From NCBI GenBank assembly GCA_947629795.1, contig CANRFC010000025.1, forward strand, positions 1 through 40,976: 40,976 nt of DNA, in the 5' to 3' direction. Position numbers and translations under genes: made by a program. The notes below the pieces were generated by a model. It was not told the origin of the DNA. It searched no databases and saw only the letters and a list, made by a program, of their open reading frames with translations. Position 1 is the stretch's first letter. Each line of letters starts with the position of its first letter. Of this stretch, positions 33,880 to 40,904 are shown one piece after another. Origin of the DNA: an uncultured Oscillospiraceae bacterium. GTDB taxonomy: Bacteria > Bacillota > Clostridia > Oscillospirales > Oscillospiraceae.

Positions 33880-35091
33880 ATGAACAATGTGGCAGGGATC
33901 GATATCTCCAAGGGGAAGAGTACGGTGTCCGTCCTCCGCCCATTTGGAGAAGTGGTGGCAAAACCGTTTGCCGTTGGTCACACCGGCAGTGAACTCAGGC
34001 AGCTGGCAGACTACCTGAAAAGCCTGGACGGTGAGACCCGTGTGGTCATGGAACACACCGGGCGGTACTATGAACCGGTGGCCCAGTTCCTTCACAACGA
34101 AGGCATCTTTGTCAGCGCTGTGAATCCGAAACTCATCAAAGACTATGGCGGCAACACGCTGCGCAAGGTCAAGACCGATGCGGCGGATTCCCGGAAGATC
34201 GCCCGATACGGTCTTGACAACTGGGCCGAGTTGCGGCAATATGCTTCCATGGACACGATTCGTTACCAACTGAAAACGCTGAACCGGCAGCAGGGGCTGT
34301 ATTCCAAAACCAAAACGATGATGAAGAATAACCTCATCGCCCTTCTGGATCAGACTTATCCCGGCGCCAACGCCCTGTTCGACAGCCCTGTCCGTGAGGA
34401 CGGGACGCAGAAGTGGGTGGACTTCGCCGCATCCTTCTGGCATGTGGACTGCGTGCGGGGCATGAGCCAGAGTGCTTTCACGGAGCGCTACCGCAAATGG
34501 TGTAAACGGCACGGCTATAACTTTAGCAGCGACAAAGCCGATGAGATCTACACCGAAGCGCGGGATTTGATTGCCATGCTGCCCAAGGATGCCATGACCA
34601 AGCTGCTGGTGCAGCAGGCCATTGACGCTCTCAATGCTGTTTCCACGGCCCAGGCCCGGCTCAAGGCCGAGATGCTGAAGCTGGCTTCCCAGCTTCCTGA
34701 GTTCCCCGTGGTAATGGCCATGCGCGGCGTAGGTGAATCCCTTGGCCCTCAACTCATGGCGGAGATTGGGGATGTGACCCGCTTCCCTCACAGGGGTTCC
34801 ATTACAGCCTTTGCCGGCGTTGATCCCGGCGCCAACCAATCCGGCTCTCATGAGTCCCAAAGTGTGAACACTTCCAAGAGCGGTCCGCCGGAACTGCGCA
34901 AAGCCCTGTTCCTCGTTATGGACTGCCTTCTGAAAACCATGCCCCAGGATGACCCGGTATACCGATTCATGGATAAGAAGCGTTCCGAAGGAAAGCCCTA
35001 CCTGGTTTACATGACGGCTGGCGCCAATAAGTTCCTGCGCGTCTACTATGGCAAAGTAAAGGAGTATCTCTCCCAGTTGGAGAATTTGTGA
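33880..35091 (+). CDS. IS110-family transposase
   Basis: A 403-aa DEDD recombinase. The N-terminal RuvC-like domain has Asp in VAGIDISKG, Glu in VVMEHTGRYY and the acidic pair in VKTDAADSRKIARYG. The C-terminal Tnp20 domain has AMRGVGESLGPQLMAEIGD, ITAFAGVDPGANQSGS with the catalytic Ser, and LRKALFLVMDCLL. The size is normal for the family, and no frameshift or stop interrupts it. ATG 33880 follows GGGAG; an in-frame start at 33874 has no better site. A 443-aa reading frame on the other strand (33808-35139) is antisense to this gene and is not real. It is intact and probably active. Confidence 0.93.
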   Translation: MNNVAGIDISKGKSTVSVLRPFGEVVAKPFAVGHTGSELRQLADYLKSLDGETRVVMEHTGRYYEPVAQFLHNEGIFVSAVNPKLIKDYGGNTLRKVKTDAADSRKIARYGLDNWAELRQYASMDTIRYQLKTLNRQQGLYSKTKTMMKNNLIALLDQTYPGANALFDSPVREDGTQKWVDFAASFWHVDCVRGMSQSAFTERYRKWCKRHGYNFSSDKADEIYTEARDLIAMLPKDAMTKLLVQQAIDALNAVSTAQARLKAEMLKLASQLPEFPVVMAMRGVGESLGPQLMAEIGDVTRFPHRGSITAFAGVDPGANQSGSHESQSVNTSKSGPPELRKALFLVMDCLLKTMPQDDPVYRFMDKKRSEGKPYLVYMTAGANKFLRVYYGKVKEYLSQLENL

Positions 35092-35165
35092 AGCATCCTT
35101 CCTTGAGTCGGAAGCACATTGCCCATACTCTAAAAGCATCTTATGACAGAAAGAGAGAAAGTAAG

Positions 35166-35585
35166 ATGTTTTTAGACAATTTATCCACCTCTGTACTCCA
35201 ACTTTGCGACGCCCGCAAACTCAGCTACGAAGCAGCTTCCGAACGATGCGGCCTCAGTTCCCGGTATTTCGGTGATATTGCCAGAGGCAAGACCGCCCCC
35301 ACGGTCCCCACGCTGGAAAAACTCTGCGTTGGCTTTGAGCTGACGCCAAACGATCTGCTTATTCCCTCACCTGTTTGGAGGGAGATAACCTTTCGCACCC
35401 CCATGCCTGTGACGCATATCCGCTGTTTCCGTTATTCTTATCCCGATGGTCTCACCAGCTTTCCTGTTTGCCCTCGGTGCGGGAGCACCATGGAACGGGA
35501 ATACCAAGCCTACTGTGACCGCTGTGGACAGTGTCTAAGCTGGAAGGGCTTCTCCAAAGCGGCCATTATCCTCCCGAAAAAATAG
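35166..35585 (+). CDS. XRE-family regulator with a C-terminal zinc ribbon
   Basis: A 139-aa protein. Residues 8-65 are a Cro/C1-type helix-turn-helix (LCDARKLSYEAASERCGLSS, then YFGDIARGKTAPTVPTLEKL). Residues 100-130 form a zinc ribbon (CPRCG, 15 residues, CDRCG). ATG 35166 has GAGAG 10 nt upstream; the longer frame from 35088 begins in the transposase stop. Possible promoters in the gap are TTGAGT/TACTCT (35103-35131) and TTGCCC/TATGAC (35119-35147), each with 17-nt spacing. It is one of few plus-strand genes in the ICE and could be either a passenger of the IS or a native regulator. Confidence 0.75.
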   Translation: MFLDNLSTSVLQLCDARKLSYEAASERCGLSSRYFGDIARGKTAPTVPTLEKLCVGFELTPNDLLIPSPVWREITFRTPMPVTHIRCFRYSYPDGLTSFPVCPRCGSTMEREYQAYCDRCGQCLSWKGFSKAAIILPKK

Positions 35586-35664
35586 ATTTGATTACATATC
35601 CTCACGGCCAGTTGCTTTTGTCTGCTGGCTGCTCTTGGCTTGCCCTTCTCTCTGCAAATTTTCT

Positions 35665-36558
35665 TCATTTACCTATTGACTTTTTATTTGCAGACTTTGT
35701 CAAATCGTCAAAAATGGTGAGCTGCACCATGGCCCGTTTGCGCTCGGCGGTATCATAGTTCGAGATAATCAGTTCCTCAAACTGACAATTGGGGTCGAAC
35801 CTCTGCCGAATGTTATTGAGTCGGGTAACTGGCTCGATGTAGATGCCTTCATGATCGTAGAGGTCACGCACAAAGGCGTCATCGTTGTATGAGAGCAGGA
35901 ACTTGCCGTGGATGGAGAGGAGGCTGTCCCGGAGCCGGATGTGATCCCTCTCTGTGAAACCGCCTTCTCCAATGTTCTGGTAGTAACCTTCCGTTGCATG
36001 GTAGGGTGGGTCGCAGTAGAAGATGGTGGTGTCCCTGTCATAGTGCTGGATGAGCCTCTCAAAGTCTTGGTTCTCCAATAGCACCCTTCCCAGTCTTCTG
36101 CTGGCCTGGTCGATGAGGGGGAAGTCAGCCCATATATCATGGGGCATTGCCCCGTAGCTGTTCAGGCCGGAGGCATAAGAATAGCGGATGATCTGATAGA
36201 ACCAGGCAGCCCTTTGGACATCTGTCGTCCGTTTCTTTCCCAGCGAACGCCGCGCCATGTCAAAGTCAGACCTGGAGTTGAGGACATAGCGGAGAGACCG
36301 TTTCAGCAGATCAGGCTTGTCCCGCACCACCCGGAAAAGATTGACCAGCAGTTCGTTCCGATCATTGTAGACCTCAAAGTCGCCGATAGGAGAGGCGCGG
36401 GCGATGGCGGGGTAGCCGTAGGCTGGGGGCTTGTGGAATAGCACCCAGCCACCTCCGCCGAACACTTCCACATACTTTTCAAAGTTCAGCGGAAAGCGGG
36501 AGAGGATTTCGTCCCGAAGTGCTTTCTTGCCACCTACCCAGCTCATAAAGCTGTTCAC
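35665..36558 (-). CDS. D12-class N6-adenine DNA methyltransferase (Dam-like)
   Basis: A 297-aa DNA adenine methylase. The S-adenosylmethionine site is MSWVGGKKALRDEILSRFP with EVFGGGGWVL, the catalytic motif IV is FYCDPPYH, and GKFLLSYNDD and a C-terminal FEELIISNYD complete the family pattern. It methylates adenine in a short target not visible here. No restriction enzyme is next to it, so it likely protects the ICE or marks DNA. Start is GTG 36558, which overlaps the winged-helix stop as GTGA; ATG at 36546 just before the motif would also work. Confidence 0.92.
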   Translation of the reverse strand: MNSFMSWVGGKKALRDEILSRFPLNFEKYVEVFGGGGWVLFHKPPAYGYPAIARASPIGDFEVYNDRNELLVNLFRVVRDKPDLLKRSLRYVLNSRSDFDMARRSLGKKRTTDVQRAAWFYQIIRYSYASGLNSYGAMPHDIWADFPLIDQASRRLGRVLLENQDFERLIQHYDRDTTIFYCDPPYHATEGYYQNIGEGGFTERDHIRLRDSLLSIHGKFLLSYNDDAFVRDLYDHEGIYIEPVTRLNNIRQRFDPNCQFEELIISNYDTAERKRAMVQLTIFDDLTKSANKKSIGK

Positions 36559-36860
36559 TCTCTGCCACGCTCCCCGAAACTATCCAGGCTCCCCTCTAGC
36601 CCGCAGACGGCAGCCTCCAGTCCCGCCATCATCTTTTCCAGATGCCGGAGAGTGGAGAACACTTCCCCGGCGGTCTGGGCGTAGTAGTAGCCAGTCTGGT
36701 CGCTGGCGATGGGGACACCCGCCCGCCGCAGGCGGTTCACCTGCTTACGGAGCTCGTTCTCCGAAATGTGGATAATACGCCGCAGACGCTCCCCGCTCAC
36801 TGCGTTGGCCTTACCCAGGCAGTGGGACTTAAGGTAGTTATTCAATTCTTCTTTCTTCAT
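36555..36860 (-). CDS. Winged-helix DNA-binding protein
   Basis: A 101-aa protein. The first 65 residues form a winged helix: KEELNNYLKSHCLGKANAVS, then GERLRRIIHISENELRKQVN, then a wing (GVPIASDQTGYYYAQ). The C-terminal 35 residues are a likely coiled coil (STLRHLEKMMAGLEAAVCGL). ATG 36860 has AAGGA 9 nt upstream. It lies between the PAPS-reductase-like and adenine-methylase genes and is coupled to the latter through a 4-nt overlap, so it may control it. The leader contains a terminator and a hairpin that covers its ribosome binding site. Confidence 0.75.
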   Translation of the reverse strand: MKKEELNNYLKSHCLGKANAVSGERLRRIIHISENELRKQVNRLRRAGVPIASDQTGYYYAQTAGEVFSTLRHLEKMMAGLEAAVCGLEGSLDSFGERGRE

Positions 36861-36897
36861 CTTCTGTCCTTTCCGGAACCATTTCCCGAAAAGGGCA

Positions 36898-36944
36898 TAA
36901 AAAAAGAAGGGGCCGCAGTCCCCATTCGGGAATACGGCCCCTTC
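36898..36944 (-). terminator. Intrinsic terminator in the leader of the winged-helix gene
   Basis: On the minus strand GAAGGGGCCG, 19 nt, CGGCCCCTTC, then TTTTTTT. Perfect 10-bp stem with further pairing inside (CCC with GGG). It ends 37 nt before the winged-helix start and overlaps nothing but the gap after the PAPS-reductase-like stop. The leader family it belongs to is described under findings. Confidence 0.88.
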
Positions 36945-36947
36945 AAA

Positions 36948-37700
36948 TCAAGTGTAGTTGTTTGGGTCGAACAGGGAACACTGCCTGTCCTCCCATTGAA
37001 AGCCCATGTCGATTTCGTCGATCCTCTGGGTGCGGTTGAACCGTTCTGTGGCCTTGTTGGGCGCCTGTTGGAGCGCCAACAGTTTTGCCCACAGGTCAGG
37101 ATGGTGGTCGTAGAGGTGCCGGAGCTCCTTCCGTGTCGCGTTAGGACAGAAAAAGCAGCCGTTGCGGGAGGTGAATTTGTAAATTGGCGAGTAGAGGCCC
37201 GCCCGTTTACAGAGCGCGGCGGCGTCCGCCTCGCTCACGCGGTATTTTGCCAGCAGGGAAACTTTCTTGCCTCCATCCAACCGCATGAGCCGCTCCTGCT
37301 CATCACAGGCATACCCGATGTATTGTACGGTATCGGGCCCCAGCGTATTTTGGTAGGCTGTGATGGGTGGGAGCTTGCAGTCCCGTTGGATGCAGCACCG
37401 CCCGCACAGCGGCCAGCTGTTTAGCTTTCCCGCCGCCGCGCCCCGCTGGACCACACGGTAGAAGGAGTCCAGATAGGTCATGGAGGAGCGGAGGACGGTC
37501 ACCTTCACGCCGTGCGCGTCCAGGAATGGGATCCCTTTCTCGCGGATGAAGTCCCGGTGTTCCGGGATCTCTCCCGAAGTGGCCGCGTCAAACATGACCT
37601 CGCAATAGACTGCCTCCTCCAGGGGATCTCCATGCTCCAACGCCAACAAGACCGTGGCCAGACTGTCCTTCCCAAACGAGCAGGACGCAATGTGATAGAT
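36948..37700 (-). CDS. PAPS-reductase-like PP-loop protein (start codon unclear)
   Basis: About 250 aa. The PP-loop is ASCSFGKDSLATVLLALEHG, and three Cys pairs (LCGRCCIQRDC, GCFFCPNATRKEL) fit an iron-sulfur or zinc site. The family contains PAPS reductases, DndC-type DNA-sulfur proteins and many phage and ICE members of unknown substrate. The frame has no ATG, GTG or TTG near its conserved start; AGGAGG (37711-37716) is 10 nt before an ATC codon at 37700. ATG 37811 exists in frame but would translate through the terminator hairpin. Either a rare non-AUG start is used or the gene is damaged. Adjacent to winged-helix and adenine-methylase genes. Confidence 0.72.
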   Translation of the reverse strand: MYHIASCSFGKDSLATVLLALEHGDPLEEAVYCEVMFDAATSGEIPEHRDFIREKGIPFLDAHGVKVTVLRSSMTYLDSFYRVVQRGAAAGKLNSWPLCGRCCIQRDCKLPPITAYQNTLGPDTVQYIGYACDEQERLMRLDGGKKVSLLAKYRVSEADAAALCKRAGLYSPIYKFTSRNGCFFCPNATRKELRHLYDHHPDLWAKLLALQQAPNKATERFNRTQRIDEIDMGFQWEDRQCSLFDPNNYT

Positions 37701-37706
37701 GGGGAA

Positions 37707-37724
37707 CTCACCTCCTGTGGTGAG
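37707..37724 (-). promoter_or_regulatory. Hairpin covering the ribosome binding site of the PAPS-reductase-like gene
   Basis: CTCACC and GGTGAG are perfect complements around a 6-nt loop. On the minus strand the second arm is part of AGGAGGTGAG, so the Shine-Dalgarno sequence is partly paired in this stem, which is likely to lower translation. Confidence 0.55.
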
Positions 37725-37744
37725 CCGTCTCCTGTGGGGGCAAG

Positions 37745-37780
37745 AAAAAAGGGCCGCTGTCCCTTTCAGGAAAACGGCCC
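37745..37780 (-). terminator. Intrinsic terminator in the leader of the PAPS-reductase-like gene
   Basis: On the minus strand GGGCCG, 18 nt (with CCT/AGG pairing inside), CGGCCC, then TTTTTT. It ends 44 nt before the probable start (37700) and lies between the DUF4314 gene and the PP-loop gene. Confidence 0.85.
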
Positions 37781-37853
37781 CTGCAAATGTGTATTGCCTT
37801 GCTGAACCCACCTCTCACTGCGGCGGGTGTGCTGCCTCCTCCTTTACTTTCCG

Positions 37854-38846
37854 CTACATCGTCATTCCCTCCATTCCTCCTATCTCCGGCTTGGCGTGCT
37901 TTTCATAGGCCATGGGATCGGCACCGGGGGTATTCCAGCCGAACATGGATCCATGAACCATAGCTGCCTCCTGTTGGGGCGTGACGCCCAGTTCCTGGTT
38001 TTTGTAGTCGGCGATGCGGCGGTTTCTGGCTGGGTTGCCGGTGTCCCACTCAGACAGGGTATAGCCGGATTTCCCCCTTTCGATATAAATGAGTTTACTC
38101 TCTGTTTCCGTCACAGACCAGCACAGATCGGGGAGACGTTTCGAAAACTCCGGATCGAAGCGATCTTGCTCCACCATAATGCTCCAGTTATCGTCGTTCC
38201 AGAGGTGGATATACAGTTCTCCCTCTCCGGTCCTGATTTCCCTCTGCTCAAAGCCCTCGCCCCAACCATCGCTGGCCTGTCCGGATATGAAGTCGATGAG
38301 GTTGACTTTCTCGTTGGCGGTGAGTTCGCCCACCACTTTGCACTCGGCCACCCCCCACAGCCTGCGATCCCGTTCCTCCACAGTGAACTCCATGCGTTTC
38401 ACTTTCTCGCAGACAGCATCCTCTTTATCGTACCAATGCATGATGCCGCTTTCCGTTTCCTCTGGCGCGGCATTGTTTTGAAGAGCCTTGAGGATGATGC
38501 CCTCGTACTCCCGGAGGGAGAACCCATCCAGCGGAGTTGGCTCATTGGTGAGGTCTCCCCACTCATCCCTCTCATAAAGGTCAGCGGTAAGGGGGAAGAA
38601 GAACTTGACCGTCTGCGCCTCCGGGGGCAGAACGGTAAAGCTGTCCTCTCCGGGGATGACCCCCAGCATCCGTCCATCGTCCCACTTCACATGGAAGGTT
38701 CCGATGTCATCGATGCTCTCCAACGTCCCCATCGTTCCGGGCATCACAGGTTGAGGGTCATTGCCCATTTCCCGGAGCCTGATGCGGCTGCCTACGGGGT
38801 ACTGCTCCTGAAGGAACTTCACCCAGCCTCTACTCAGCTCTTTCAT
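37854..38846 (-). CDS. DUF4314 domain protein
   Basis: A 330-aa protein. Residues 15-70 (YPVGSRIRLREMGNDPQPVM, then TMGTLESIDDIGTFHVKWDD) are the DUF4314 domain, a small SH3-like barrel found in ICE and phage proteins. The remaining 260 residues are soluble, acidic and of unknown family. ATG 38846 has GGAGGT 8 nt upstream and overlaps the ArdA stop by 4 nt (ATGA), so the two are co-translated. The protein ends EIGGMEGMTM, a tail also seen on the ArdA and 161-aa proteins. It lies in the establishment block next to ArdA, suggesting a role in entry or anti-defence. Confidence 0.85.
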   Translation of the reverse strand: MKELSRGWVKFLQEQYPVGSRIRLREMGNDPQPVMPGTMGTLESIDDIGTFHVKWDDGRMLGVIPGEDSFTVLPPEAQTVKFFFPLTADLYERDEWGDLTNEPTPLDGFSLREYEGIILKALQNNAAPEETESGIMHWYDKEDAVCEKVKRMEFTVEERDRRLWGVAECKVVGELTANEKVNLIDFISGQASDGWGEGFEQREIRTGEGELYIHLWNDDNWSIMVEQDRFDPEFSKRLPDLCWSVTETESKLIYIERGKSGYTLSEWDTGNPARNRRIADYKNQELGVTPQQEAAMVHGSMFGWNTPGADPMAYEKHAKPEIGGMEGMTM

Positions 38847-40087
38847 AGCGTCATACCTCCAATTTTCATATCCTGACTCATCGGGGCAGGGCGGTAACCC
38901 AGCCCAAGGCATGGGTTCAACTGTTCTTGTGCCTGGCCTTGCTCCGGGGTGTTCAGGGTGAAGAACTCCGCGAAACCCGATTCCTCCGCGCACTGGAGAT
39001 AGCCCAACCGGGTTATCTGGCCGATCTGGTGGAGCATGAGGAACTCCCCAAGGGCTTCGTAGTTATAGTAGAGCTCTAGCGCTGGGTCATACTCATACCG
39101 CCCAGATTTCTGGATCATGTACCTGCCCAATCCCTCGGCGTCTTTTACGCCGGGACATAAGGTAAAGTCATGGATGTTGTTGATGAGCAGTTCCGCCTGT
39201 TCGGGGCTGTCCGGGGCCATGACTTCAAAGGCAGCGAAACAACGCTGCCGCTCTGCATCCGACAGATCATCCAGTCTTTCGCAGATTTCGTTCCAATCCC
39301 ACAGATCGGCAAGGCTGCCGATGAGGTCGAGCTCATCACCCTTCCTGAGTCCCCAACTTAGGCTGTCTGGCTCCAGCCCTTCCAAACTGATGCCGCTCCG
39401 CTCACAGAAACGGGAGAAGGCCAGCCGGGTGGTGGGGAGAAACACGGTCACTGACTCGCCCTCCCGCTGGGTCAGTTCCACCTCCGCAACCGGCCTGTCC
39501 CACAGAAACCCTGGGAAAGCATGGCCATTGTAGGGTTCCTCCATCCGCATTCCGTTGCGGAAGAGGACACCATAGGGGGTCAACTTTCCCTCGCCAGACT
39601 GGAGAAGCCGCTCGGACAGGGTCCTGCCATTCTGAGCGTTTATCTCGTCCACTGGCGCGGAGCCGCCGTGAATGGTGAGATAATGCTGTTTTCCGGCTTC
39701 CTCCAGTTTGGAAAAGTCGCTGATGACTGTGACATTCTGAGAACAGAAGGTCATGTTGATGAGCGACCGGATGTCCTCGCACCCGAAAGCATGGCAAGCC
39801 GCCTGGAATTGCTGTGCTTCATATACATCGAAACTGTCCAGACGTTTGGCCAGGTAATCCAACTCATCCAAATTGACCCGTTGGCCTTTCAGACAGCCAA
39901 GGATGTTGTAGTCTGAGTCGATGTCTTCCACCATGCAGTCCTGGGCTATCGCGTCCCCGGCATTAAGATCCTTGAGGAGTCCGACGGCAATATCGTACTG
40001 TTGCCGGGAGAGGGGGAACATGATTTCGGCGCTGCCTTTCTCCGGCTGCTGGGCGTTTCGGAGGAAAGCTTTGATTAGATAGGACAT
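38843..40087 (-). CDS. ardA: ArdA-type antirestriction protein
   Basis: A 414-aa protein matching clostridial ICE ArdA: MSYLIKAFLRNAQQPEKG, then YDIAVGLLKDLNAGDAIAQD, then NLDELDYLAKRLDSFDVYEA, and INMTFCSQNVTVISDFSKLE. ArdA is a DNA mimic that blocks type I restriction enzymes during establishment of transferred DNA; acidic residues are abundant throughout. Standard ArdA proteins are about 170 aa, so this form has an extended C-terminal part (RTLSERLLQSGEGKLTPYGV onward), as in other Firmicutes ICEs. ATG 40087 has GGAGGT 8 nt upstream. The last codons (IGGMTL) contain the ribosome binding site of the DUF4314 gene. Confidence 0.88.
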   Translation of the reverse strand: MSYLIKAFLRNAQQPEKGSAEIMFPLSRQQYDIAVGLLKDLNAGDAIAQDCMVEDIDSDYNILGCLKGQRVNLDELDYLAKRLDSFDVYEAQQFQAACHAFGCEDIRSLINMTFCSQNVTVISDFSKLEEAGKQHYLTIHGGSAPVDEINAQNGRTLSERLLQSGEGKLTPYGVLFRNGMRMEEPYNGHAFPGFLWDRPVAEVELTQREGESVTVFLPTTRLAFSRFCERSGISLEGLEPDSLSWGLRKGDELDLIGSLADLWDWNEICERLDDLSDAERQRCFAAFEVMAPDSPEQAELLINNIHDFTLCPGVKDAEGLGRYMIQKSGRYEYDPALELYYNYEALGEFLMLHQIGQITRLGYLQCAEESGFAEFFTLNTPEQGQAQEQLNPCLGLGYRPAPMSQDMKIGGMTL

Positions 40088-40165
40088 GATATCCACCTCC
40101 ATTCTTCTTGATTTTGTGGCAGCCACAACACATACCACAACCTTTGGGACAAGTCTACGGAAGTT

Positions 40166-40315
40166 TTACTTGCCTCTCTGTTTTTCCCTGGAACCCTTGC
40201 GGCAGGGGAAGATCTTCTTCCTTTGGGGCTCATTGACCTTCGAACATTTTCGAGGTTCCATCATCATGCGCTCGAACTTCTCATACCGGGTGCCACCCAT
40301 AAAATACTTTGCCAT
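40166..40315 (-). CDS. Small basic protein of unknown function
   Basis: A 49-aa protein, MAKYFMGGTRYEKFERMMME at its start, then Lys/Arg-rich (KKIFPCRKGSREKQRGK). ATG 40315 has AAGGAGG 5 nt upstream. The longer frame to 40381 enters the terminator hairpin. No family is recognised. It is too small and basic for an enzyme and may bind nucleic acid or a partner. It follows the terminator at 40353-40386 and precedes ardA by 78 nt. Confidence 0.6.
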   Translation of the reverse strand: MAKYFMGGTRYEKFERMMMEPRKCSKVNEPQRKKIFPCRKGSREKQRGK

Positions 40316-40352
40316 GGTGCCTCCTTTCCGGCCGCGCTCCCAAAAGGGCAGC

Positions 40353-40386
40353 AAAAAAGGCCGCTGCTCCTTGCAGAACACGGCCT
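40353..40386 (-). terminator. Intrinsic terminator in the leader of the 49-aa gene
   Basis: On the minus strand AGGCCG, 17 nt (with partial pairing inside), CGGCCT, then TTTTT. It ends 37 nt before the 49-aa start. The sequence after it, GCCCTTTTGGGA then CCGGAAAGGA, matches the leader of the winged-helix gene at 36861-36900. Confidence 0.8.
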
Positions 40387-40407
40387 GATGTGTGAATTGT
40401 CTCGCGG

Positions 40408-40893
40408 TCAGATCTGCTGGGTCATACCGTCCATCCCCCCAATTCGTTGTCTCCCTCCACGCTGGTCCTGCGTCAGCTCGTTGGCCAGGTCGATCACTTG
40501 GGGCAGAGCTGCCTCAATCTGATCCATGATCTGCTCCAGAAGCTTTTCCTGCTCCTGAGTTGTCACAAGCCCCAATGTGGTCATGTGCTGGGCGGAATCG
40601 TAAATCACCGCCAGCTGACGGTCATTAAACGCCCGCTCCGGGGGAAGGAGACCGCTCCTTGTGGCAAAATCCCTCCGGGCGGCGTCGAGATCCTCACCAT
40701 AGTAGTGCCCTTGCCACAGATTGGTATGATTCTGAACCCATTCCCAGGTCACGAACTCCATGCCATAGGACGTCCGATGTCCGGCCAGCACCACATTGTT
40801 GAACTCAGCAAGGGAACGATAGTCGCCGCTCAGACCATCCGCCTGGATGAGAGGGGCCCTGTCCATCATCTCCGTGATTTTTTCCTGTTCCAT
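40408..40893 (-). CDS. Hypothetical ICE protein with an IGGMDGM tail
   Basis: A 161-aa soluble protein. ATG 40893 has AGGAGG 7 nt upstream; the frame to 40962 enters leader repeat copy B. The first half is mixed (DYRSLAEFNNVVLAGHRTSY, then WEWVQNHTNLWQGHYYGEDL) and the second half is helical (EKLLEQIMDQIEAALPQVID). No family is recognised. It ends RIGGMDGMTQQI, like the DUF4314 protein tail. It is the first complete ICE gene at the right edge of the window and lies directly after a leader repeat. Confidence 0.65.
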   Translation of the reverse strand: MEQEKITEMMDRAPLIQADGLSGDYRSLAEFNNVVLAGHRTSYGMEFVTWEWVQNHTNLWQGHYYGEDLDAARRDFATRSGLLPPERAFNDRQLAVIYDSAQHMTTLGLVTTQEQEKLLEQIMDQIEAALPQVIDLANELTQDQRGGRQRIGGMDGMTQQI

Positions 40894-40904
40894 GTTGCAA
40901 CCTC

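Larger units (their letters stand above)
33557..35150 (+). mobile_element. IS110-family insertion sequence (ends approximate)
   Basis: A plus-strand transposase gene with about 320 nt of untranslated, structured sequence in front of it, set in a minus-strand operon. IS110 elements lack clear terminal inverted repeats, so the ends are estimates: the left from the end of leader repeat copy A, the right before the promoter of the XRE gene. It separates leader copy A from whatever promoter lay further upstream. Confidence 0.6.

Noticed and set aside
33808-35139. A 443-aa open frame on the minus strand
   Set aside because: It is the exact antisense of the IS110 transposase, whose catalytic motifs are all in the plus-strand frame.
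40088-40165. A hidden gene in the gap between ardA and the 49-aa gene
   Set aside because: The gap is short and I see no ribosome binding site with a start codon or hairpin other than the ardA site.
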